Origin: Sipunculus nudus
Lineage: Eukaryota > Annelida > Sipuncula > Golfingiida > Sipunculidae
NCBI GenBank assembly: GCA_026874595.1
Contig: CM049312.1
Location: 53,201,429 to 53,265,428 of the forward strand
Reading direction: 5' to 3'
Length of the DNA: 64,000 bases
Position 1 is the stretch's first letter. The number at the start of each line of letters is the position of its first letter. Both the position numbers and the translations under genes were made by a program. Positions 55,201 through 64,000 of the stretch are shown piece after piece. The notes below the pieces were generated by a model. The model saw only the letters and a program-made list of their open reading frames with translations. It was not told the DNA's origin and did not search any database.

Positions 55201-56349
55201 CCTTATCGCGGGATGAGACAAGAGCATTGTTCATATAGCTGACAGCACCTGATGCAGGAGCAGCAGGACACGGACTCTTCACTTTGATTTGAGGATGGTG
55301 CACTTGTACTAGGACTCGGAGACCAGAACTTGAGATATCAGGCCCAGTCCACCTCAAGTCCACCATGCAGAAACAAAAACTCTGTCATGCATGGATTTAC
55401 ATTCATTCCGATTAGTTATTCTAACATGAAGGCTTTTGTGCGCGAACTAATGACGGAATATTACAGAAAACAAGTTAAGTCTATGTACCAAACTCAATCT
55501 ATACAATGGAAGTTAAATGCAAATCAATAATATTAAAGTATAAGTATCATGTGAAAACTAACTTAAATTAGGCTACACATGGTGATCTCAAATTTTGGAC
55601 TCAGACGTGACATTGGATTCGATTTCCAAATAAGACTGGGACTCGAAGATGGCGGAATTCTACTCGAACCTCAAGGACTCGAACCTGGGACTCGGATATT
55701 GTTGACTCGACTACATCACTGGCTGATTTTATATTTTATTATTCACAGAGATTCTATATGAATCCTTTGTTATATGTAAATTATAAAGTGGTATTTAAAA
55801 ACAAATATTGGTCGGACAATCTCGGTGGACTGACAGAAATCCTGATGACCATGTTAATTAAGCGTTTAGTCTGGCGACTATGCATAATGGGTATATGGGA
55901 GGTGCCCATAAACGAAGGTATATTTCGATATACATGTACAGTATTTTCATTCACATTTGGAGAGGTAGTTCGGTGCTCGGCCTAAAATGTATGCGCGCCA
56001 CACACGTTATTAGATATGATGTACGGGTTTTCGATGTTTTATGTTTTATGTCACATGGTCGATCTGGTGTATAGATAAGAGGACACGTGCTTCTCACATG
56101 ACGTTATGGGCATGGCACGGCGGGTATCATACATATGCATGTCTGGATAATTATTAATATAGTTTTATATTAACTTATTATATAATATAGCCGACACATG
56201 CCGACTGCGGGAGGACACATGATTACACCGCAAGAGCGATCGGAGTGATTTAGCTAAAGGTATATATGGTCAAGGAATATTTGTAAAGGGATAAGTATTC
56301 TTTAAATTAAAGTAATGGTTCTAGCTGATTAGCCTTTATTAATTCACGA
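55201..56349. other. Spacer, no gene seen
   Basis: A GGACTCGAACCTGGGACTCGG-like segment at about 55670-55700 looks like repeat sequence. Otherwise nothing recognised. Confidence 0.45.
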
Positions 56350-56416
<67 letters not shown>

Positions 56417-56538
56417 TTGTGCCAAGACGATCAACCAGTGTCCAAAGTACCAAGTATACGGCTGTCCTCCTCAAATTTAGATCACCACACAACCAGCAAT
56501 CTGTATTCCATATAGGTCTATGTTTACAATTTGCATTC

Positions 56539-56580
<42 letters not shown>
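56350..56580. repeat. (TA)n at 56350-56413 and (CT)n at about 56540-56577
   Basis: Two microsatellites separated by about 125 bp; the ORF across them is low-complexity. Confidence 0.95.
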
Positions 56581-56582
<2 letters not shown>

Positions 56583-56995
56583 GTGCATTTAGAGTAAAAC
56601 TGAGAATCATAACATACCGTTTAATTAGCGTTGAGTTCCGCGGTCAGATGAAAAACAACACAGTGAACACATATGAGTATCAAACATCCATATGCCATTG
56701 ATCAATATGTGCTTATATGTATACTGAACCTCAACCTCATTTTTACTTGCACGTATTTTGCTTGCTTTAATTTGTGTATGATACGGCCTTTGAAGATCAC
56801 TTCACAACGTTGTTCACTCCACAACCGACACGCCGTTTACAGGTGTGGTTAACTCCCGATTATTTGATTTAGCCAAATTTTGATCCACAATAATATCAGC
56901 ATTAATATTGCTCTCTTCTCGTTCTTCCGGTTCAGCATTTCTAGGCGCGAATATTCGGAGGAGGTATATCGGATACGTATACACTACCGGTCACG

Positions 56996-57209
56996 ATGAT
57001 GGAAGCTCAGGCGAGCCGGGAGTTTACCGAGCAGTACGTCACCAGTTTTGAAGCTCAGGCGAGCCGGGAGTTTACCGAGCAGTACGTCACCAGTTTTGAA
57101 GCACGCACGTATCTGAATGGAGCGTACACGATATTCAAGGACCAGCCTGCTCCGTATGCGTTCTACAGGAAAGGAAAGCTCACACTACAGCATGAGATAT
57201 TCAAAGAAG
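56996..57209 (+). CDS. NNMT/PNMT/INMT-family methyltransferase, exon 1
   Basis: ATG 56996 (or 56999) opens an exon with a perfect 48-bp tandem duplication (57002-57049 and 57050-57097, each encoding EAQASREFTEQYVTSF). FEARTYLNGAYTIF and the stretch up to HEIFKE follow. The family N-terminus normally has one copy of this Phe/Tyr-rich block. The exon ends at GAAG|GTCAGC in phase 1, which joins exon 2 to give KE-GKIRGKRLL. The upstream DNA has CTTCCGG (ETS-like) near 56926. Confidence 0.8.
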
Positions 57210-58338
57210 GTCAGCCAAAGTTAATTCCACCCATCTTCCCTTGTTTCATGAATTCTCAGTACCTTAATTAAATACTACCATGGTAATTTATTTCCTCTAT
57301 CATGATTCCATATGTTCCCTAAAACTGAAACTTTAAGTTTTTATTAAACAATTTATTGAATGAAAATTTAAAATTTCAGTTTAAGAGTAGACAGAATTAT
57401 GACAGAGGAAAAACAAAAACCCTTTTTGATATTATTTTTTTTTTTCGTAGGTTGTAGCGCCTTTTCATCTGAACGCCATCTTGTATGAACACTTTAACAA
57501 ATTTAACTATTTCCCCTTTTCCATTAAAATTGAGTTCGAAAGATGTTTCCCTTCCTTGCTGTAAAACTGACTTATGTTTCACTGAATCAACGCAGAAAGT
57601 ACCGTACCTTTCAGTGAAACCATCTTTTGAGTAAACAATATAGATTTTTGCTCGACAGAAATGCAAAATTAGTAAGATCTTATGTGTTCTAACAAGAGGT
57701 CATTTTTAGCTACATGATGTATATCTTTATAAAATTCAAATGTGTGACCCCTTCCGCTTAACCTATTGTCCAGAACAGGACGTATAATAAACTGCCTGTA
57801 GAATAAACAACCCCCTTCCACGGTCATCTCAGCGTCCGCCACTACCTGTTTTTTTTTTTTTTTTTTTGGCGTCCTATGTTTTACTACAAGTTTGTACTAT
57901 TTCTGAAGGCCCCTGTTCTGTTAAACATGCTTACATACCAAAATAATATTTGCTATACAGAATTTTTGCTTCTGTTTTCATGGGTAAATATTTCTTTTAA
58001 ATGACTGAACACATTGTCCGCGGTATTTGGGTTACTTATAGCTACACTCTTGTCTTGACTGAAAATATTTTAAACCTCGAGTTATTCATAGAAACGATTT
58101 TAAAACAGGGCACATTTCTTTCCTTCCTGGTAAGCTGACAAAATCTCATCTATTTTATTCTTGATGTGTACCCCGTAGACATCTTAGAACAAATTACTTT
58201 TTTATTTTATGTTGATTAATGTGTTTATTTATTTTATGTTGATTAATGAGTATAAACAAGTATAAAGTATACGTCTGTCAGTTTCTTCTATAATAATCAA
58301 ACACACGGTTATCAAGAAATATACACCCATTTTTCAAG
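57210..58338 (+). other. Intron 1 of the methyltransferase gene
   Basis: Contains a poly-T run at 57850-57866 and a direct duplication of TTTATTTTATGTTGATTAATG near 58201-58250. A reverse 89-codon ORF (57397-57666) has no recognisable domain. Confidence 0.6.
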
Positions 58339-58546
58339 GAAAGATTCGCGGCAAGCGTCTTTTGGAGATTGGAAGCGGGCCTACGATAGATTTCGTCATT
58401 ATTCCCAGTCATTATTTCGATGAAATCTACCTGTCTGACTTCAACCGACAAGCCAGAGAAGAAATCCAACTCTGGCGCAAGGGGGCACCAACGGCGTTCG
58501 ACTGGTCTGATCATTTCAAATTCATTTGCAAACTTCAGAACAACGG
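58339..58546 (+). CDS. NNMT/PNMT/INMT-family methyltransferase, exon 2
   Basis: Acceptor TTTTTCAAG|G and donor ACGG|GTATGT, phases 1 and 2. It encodes the S-adenosylmethionine-binding motif I (GKRLLEIGSGPTIDF), motif II acidic residue (EIYLSDF) and the family motif EEIQLWRKGAPTAFDWS. These match the nicotinamide/phenylethanolamine/indolethylamine N-methyltransferase family, which methylates small amines in the cytosol. Confidence 0.9.
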
Positions 58547-58830
58547 GTATGTTTTGTTATTTCATTTAAACTGAAGATGTGTATAAAATGCGGAGTTGAA
58601 TTTAGGTTTAGAAAAAACTTTTCCTATTCACTCGTTAACATTAACATCTTGCATATAGTGCAAGACGCTGGACGCAGACCGAACGCGTTTACTCCGTCTA
58701 GATATAGTTTGCCTTTTTTTGCCATTGCATTATTACAAAGTGCTTACCAAAAATGCTTAAAAACAAGATTGTCACAGATCGAATGTCGAAAAGGAATGAC
58801 ACATGTCTCTATGATTTTTAATATTTTCAG

Positions 58831-59263
58831 GATGACCTGGTATGAGAGCGAAGCGGCACTGAAGTCAAAGGTCAAAGATGTATTTTATTGTGATGTTCTA
58901 CAGAAAAACCCACTGTATCCTGAGGTTATCGATGATTTTGATTGCATTATTACCAGTAACTGTCTGAATACCGCGGCCACAACAATGAAAGATTACACAG
59001 AAGCGGTAGGAAACGTCACGACGTTGCTCAAGCCCGGCGGGCATTTCGTCTCGTTCGTTGGATTAGGATACAGCATTTATAAAGTTGGGTCGTATTGTTT
59101 TAAGTCACTCTCTCTGGATGAAGAGACTTTTAAACAGAGCGTAACGGACTGTGGGCTTAATATAAAGTATTGTAACACGGTCAGTGTCGATAATTTGCCC
59201 ACACAAGACAAGGAAGTGGCTGATATACACGGGTATATGATACTCCATGCTGTTAAGGAGTGA
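58831..59263 (+). CDS. NNMT/PNMT/INMT-family methyltransferase, exon 3
   Basis: Acceptor ATATTTTCAG|G (58830/58831) restores frame from exon 2 (GG|G). It carries VKDVFYCDVLQKNPL, FDCIITSNCLNTAATTMKDY and LLKPGGHFVSF, the usual C-terminal half of the fold, and ends at TGA 59261-59263. The spliced protein is about 284 residues, close to the family's 260-290 including the 16-residue duplication. The substrate cannot be told from sequence. Confidence 0.9.
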
Positions 59264-60807
59264 TAATAACCCTTTGTCACGAGCAGGCGCATGCACTGTA
59301 TACGTAACAGTGGTCCATAGATTGCTTGGTTCTGGTCCTTAGAGCCAGCATTGCGAGTTTTGTTACATGATGGCAGATACTTACCATAGACACTGGCAGG
59401 AACCCCACCTCTAAGGATGAGACAGGAATCTTTTACTCTCTTTATTTGTTATATTTATAGCGAATGGTATATTTTTTTTGTCTGTATAACGTACAGACAA
59501 ACAGTTTCAGTTGTACATTTTTACAATGATATACAATTTTTACAATGAAAATTTTTTTTAGTTTTCCAATTAAAAGAAGAGAAGCCAGTTGAAAGACATT
59601 GAAATTCAATGAGGAAAAATGTTGTGTAAAACAGATTTAACAATCCCACTGTAATGAGCATTTACCCTAAAATTTCCTCTATCTTTAACAAATCTGCACT
59701 TGGATCCTTTAACATCTTTACCGGTTGTATTTCTACTATAACAAGCCACGCACTGGCCTTTCAAAACCCTTTGAAAAGAGAAATGACACTGCGCTGAATA
59801 GGATTCACGGTATGGCCAGGCGAGAGAGGGTATCAGAAATTGGGACCTTTTTCTGCAAACACACACACATATATATATATAGAAAGAGAGAGGGAGGGAG
59901 AAAGAGAGGAAGACCTTTTATTGTGACACATTTCAAATAAATTAGAATTAAGTACACGGTTTTAAAAAGTTAGGTATGTTTAGAGAATATGGTTATTCTA
60001 AACCAGTTTGAGATTATGAAATGCAATTAAACAGTGGTTACAGGAAAAATAGGTTGATTCGCAATTGCTGAATGTTTAAAAATACAAACAAAGCATATCA
60101 ATTTATTACTCTTTCTGCTGCGCTCAGGAAAATAATGAACAAACGATTGCATTAGATCCTCTTTTTTTTATTATATCTAATTGTTCATAAAAAATATAAC
60201 ATTTGTTATTTGTTTACAATGTTTACTTTTGCAATATTAAGCATATGAATAAAAAAGGTGCTTTCGAATTTCAGACTTTAATAGCTTGAATCCATATACA
60301 TACAGCATATGAAATTATTTCAGCAGTGCTTAAAGGGGCCCAATCACCTACCTGACCTTTGAAAACTAAAGGTAATCCCTTGGAGGTTTTATAAAAAAAA
60401 TAGGCCAGAAAACGTGGATATCACAGCACACAGGTTGCTTGTTTTGTTTATATCAACGTGTTTATTATATGTGGGGGCCCACCAAAAAATCAAAACAAAT
60501 TCAACAAGGGCATCTGGCATCAGATAAGCCAGAGCTTTGCAAATGGCGTTTTGCAACAAGTGACCTTTCCACCTCCGCATGTATGCATGCAACCTACCAC
60601 CTTAGATTACAGGTTTCCCATTTGTCATCAAAGCTTTGCTTACAAACATGTTGTTGATAAACAAGTCCATACGTTTTTCATAGAGGCTTTATAAGAACTG
60701 TTCATAACCAGAATTACCCTTAGATCATTAATATATACACAGAGGAAGCCAGAAATCACATAAATTCTTTTGCAAAAGGTAGGTGAATGGGCACCATTAA
60801 AGAAAAC
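59264..60807. other. Spacer, no gene seen
   Basis: AT-rich with a short (TA)n/(GA)n near 59868-59905. No coding or RNA feature recognised. Confidence 0.5.
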
Positions 60808-63419
60808 AAGGGACCTATGGGTCACGACGCTCAGCTGTTATATATGATAAAAAAATATTATTTAGAAATGAGGCACATGCTGGTTTTGTGTGGTAATAAA
60901 TATAAGCTGTATTATGAGTTGTTGTTGTTTAGCTTATGTATGATTTTGATAGTACCTTTGGAGACAGGGAAGAGGATTGATTTCATTTATTTTATTAACA
61001 AATGGAGTACTACTGTCACACAGATTTTGACTTGGCCATATAACTTATAAGCAGAACATATAATATAAGAGTTAACTATTTATTAAAAAAATTACAAATA
61101 TTGTCCCAAATATAATTTTTATTAAAAATAATAAGAGAATCATATGATTTTTTAAAATGAAATATAACTGATATGGTTATTAAAATAATATTAAAGAATA
61201 TATTCATGAATGCATTCATGAATACATTTTGAAAGTATTTGCACGAGTATTCATATACTTTCATTTTTACCTGAATGCCCATTCTTTATGCAAGAAATTT
61301 TATAATGGAGTACATAATCATATTCGTATTTAATACAATTACAAAGTATTCCCACCATGTCTGGTATTTATTCAGTTTTCACCAAACAATGATGTTGAGA
61401 ATCCAGAATATACAAATTTCACACATTTAAATAATGATCATAAGTACCTGGTTTTATGGCTTTTATTTATATTAAAAAATAACTGTAAAAAATTCATTTT
61501 GGACTAATTTCACATCAATGTACACACTAGACACAGTAGGAATCTAGATTAATATTATCAACTGCATCTTTGTCTATCATTAATTTCCTTCATATAATCC
61601 TTAATAATTAGTAATGAATAATATGATTTACTTCTTTATCATTAAAAATGAACTGAAAAATGCCATAGGTGACTGCATGGTGTTATTTGGAATACGTGAC
61701 ATTCTACCCATCGATACAAGATTCTTATATCATCAGTAACTGCAAGTTAATTTCCTGTTATTATAAACTAACAAATTCCTTTTCTATTTTTCTTTAATTT
61801 GTTATTAAAAACCAATAAAAATTTATTAATTTATTGTTTATTGTTATGTTTTTGGTTAAAACTACTAGATGAGTTGGGTTGAACACCTGGATCAACTGTG
61901 GCTGGCCATAAGCTGCCTGGATTCTCCCCTCAAGCGTGCATAATTTGATGAAAGGTCAACAAGGTCAACATACAGGTGACTCAAGAGGGGCTGGAGAGAG
62001 CCAAAGTCTGACAGGGTCTCATAAAAAACATTAATAAAAGCTACAATATTTGGCAAATTTCTTTCAGCTTTCTAAACTAAAAGGCTGAAATCCTTATGTG
62101 TGCATGATATGAAAATTATATCAACAGTGCTCACGGGAAACAAACAAGCCTTGGTCACAGTTGGGCAAAATTTAAGGTACTAATTTTATATTTATACTAA
62201 TAACTTATAAAATTTGAAAAATTCAGAACTAATTTTGGGTATTCAATTGAATCTTGATTAAATAATGTTACATCCCTGACAAAAAAAATCTCTAGCTTCA
62301 GCAATGCCCTTGTTAAGGGAGTAAATATATTTCTTGATTTTTTACAAAGTGCATTATGTTTGGGCCCATAACTTAAAAAAAATACACAATACTGACATCA
62401 TTTCTGGCATGTGCATAGTGAATGTATAGAAAAATATGTATATTATATATGATCAAAGTCAGATCAGTGGTTTTGATATTAGGCAGTCTTAAAGTGTAAC
62501 ATTGGGTTTTTAATGGAAAAATGAAGTTTTTCATTGATATCTCGAAGGAATTAAGTCCTAGTGACCAAATTCTTGGCATGGTAGGGGATTTTGGAGAAAT
62601 CTAACTGTATGCCAAATTTAAGGAACTTAGAGCTGAAGCTCGGGAGCTGAGCCCTAGCAAACTGCATAACACTAGCAATATGTGACATGGTGCTTGAAAA
62701 CTTGAATAAAATCTACAGTTTTTGATCAACTGGTTTCAAATTTTTTGTGTTAACAGTTGAAATGCTAACAAAAACATGCTGTGAAAATTAAATCCACAGC
62801 AGTTACAGCAAAAAAACGTGCCATGGTCAAAGTTGGGCAAAATTTAAGGTACCAATTTTTTATTTTTGCTAATATTTTTAAAAATTTAAAAGATTTTGAT
62901 CTAATTTTGGGTATACAATTTAATTTTGATTAATAAAAGTAATATTACTGGAAAAAAAGTGCTTAGCTTTAACAAGTTTTGTGTTAAGTGATAAAATTTC
63001 TTTCCTGATTATTTACAAAATGCATTATGTTTGGGCCCATAACTTTTTTAAATTAAATAATACAGACCTAATTTCTGGCATGTACATAGGAATTATATAG
63101 AGGATTATTTATAGGAAATATGAGGAAAAACAGATGAGTGGTTTTGATATTAGGCAGTCCTAAAGTGTGAAAATAGGTTTTTAATAAAAAATTGAGGTTT
63201 TTCCTTAATTTCTCAAAGGAATGAAGTCGCAAAGACCCAGTTTTCGGCTTGGTAGGAGATCTTGGGGTCATCTATCATTATGCTGAATTTTGGATTCCTA
63301 GGTCTTACGGTTTCAAAACGTGCCACATCTACGGACGGACGGACGGACGGACAGACGGACGGACGACGGACAATGGACCACGACTATAGCTCAGATGACT
63401 TATAGTCAGCTGAGCTAAA
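60808..63419 (+). mobile_element. Longest copy of the AAGGGACC/GAGCTAAA repeat family (2.6 kb)
   Basis: Begins AAGGGACCTATGGGTCACG and ends GTCAGCTGAGCTAAA, matching the termini mapped at 46520-48491. AAC lies before it and AAT after it, so the target duplication is imperfect here. The block GGTCAAAGTTGGGCAAAATTTAAGG occurs twice (about 62155 and 62825), an internal duplication that explains its greater length. A (GGAC)n stretch sits near 63334-63365. Non-coding. Confidence 0.8.
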
Positions 63420-63722
63420 AATATAATTAATATATATTTAATCATGATCATAGAGATGAAGGACATACAGAGCTGATCAATTAAGTATGTCCTTACTCCT
63501 GAGGCAGAAATATGTTTTAATTAGATCTTAATTATTTTCTTACACTTATTTTTGTTTTAATTTGATAAGTTTTATACATTTGCAATAAAACTAATGTCCC
63601 AATACAGTGCAGAGGTGCAAGGACTCAATATATATATACAGGTCAAACAAAGCCGATCACATATTTCCCATTCTGCTGAGGCGGGGGAAAAGAACAAATG
63701 TTTGCATTAGATCCTCATTTTT
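63420..63722. other. AT-rich spacer
   Basis: No feature recognised. Confidence 0.5.
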
Positions 63723-64000
63723 ATGCCCCCGCCACAAAGTGGCCGGGGCATAGAGTTTCACCCATGTCCGTCATTCCGTCTTTCCGTCCTTCCGTCGTCC
63801 TTTCGTCATTTCGAAATCAAACAGTTGTACGGATTTTTTTCGCAATGCCTGCAGATATTGGCCTGATTTTCGGTGTGGGGGCAGATATAGACCATTTACA
63901 GATCGAGTTCACGTTTCGTCCCGGTTGACCTACTTTTGACCGTTTTACGGCTCCTAAACTTAGAAAATTTTATGAAAAAATAGAAATTTTCATAAAAAAG
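63723..64000 (+). repeat. Start of a second ATGCCCCCGCC fold-back repeat, cut by the window end
   Basis: ATGCCCCCGCCACAAAGTGG and the following CGCAATGCCTGCAGATATTGG repeat the start of the 33279-35143 element in the same orientation. Confidence 0.8.

Noticed and set aside
57397-57666. 89-codon reverse ORF inside the methyltransferase intron
   Set aside because: The peptide looks protein-like but has no known motif, promoter or partner exon; left uncalled.

Overview
This is animal nuclear DNA. It is AT-rich and intron-bearing, and it carries many AT microsatellites, an intron-containing tRNA-Ile(UAU) gene and dense repeats. Several repeat families have ends I associate with bivalve molluscs: ACAAGGGACC...GTCAGCTGAGCTAAA, and ATGCCCCCGCC...GGCGGGGGCAT. 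A bivalve (lophotrochozoan) source is therefore my best inference, not a proven fact.

The centrepiece lies at about 3.8-16.2 kb. A RAG1-like gene on the + strand (4803-7676) faces a RAG2-like gene on the - strand (15953-10828) tail to tail, the arrangement seen in vertebrate RAG1/RAG2 and in ProtoRAG-type transposons. RAG1-like has an N-terminal Cys/His region, a RING finger, an RPR-containing nonamer-binding-like segment, all three catalytic acidic residues at vertebrate-like spacing, and a C-terminal CX2CX3GHX4C knuckle. It is interrupted by one in-frame TAA. RAG2-like is split into six inferred exons: an NLS-like start, three related Ser-rich mini-exons, an exon with three CX2CX7CPXH motifs, and a large exon with six kelch signatures and a complete PHD finger. 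The splice model needs one extra base at the exon 5/6 junction. About 1.5 kb of a ~150-165 bp satellite lies between the genes. I found no convincing terminal inverted repeats, so whether the locus is mobile, a decaying transposon or domesticated stays open.

At 17.0-18.3 kb two divergent candidate first exons may be host genes. The region 20.7-23.6 kb holds a tRNA gene, LINE-like debris, a 1.5-kb DNA transposon with a 5-bp target duplication, and two perfect palindromes. At 23.7-32.8 kb is a young, nearly intact Ty3/gypsy element: 323-bp LTRs with 3 mismatches, a tRNA-Leu-type primer site, gag, pol and an extra zinc-finger ORF. The region 33-46 kb is repeats: fold-back elements, 280-bp tandem units, a Mutator-like MITE with a 9-bp duplication, a LINE fragment and a candidate solo LTR.

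At 46.3-53.8 kb is a decayed reverse-strand gypsy element with integrase before reverse transcriptase (Gmr1-like order), a SCAN-like Gag and a tRNA-Pro primer site. A 2-kb repeat is inserted in its RNase H. At 57.0-59.3 kb a three-exon methyltransferase gene of the NNMT/PNMT/INMT family is the only other clear cellular gene. The rest is repeat-rich spacer.
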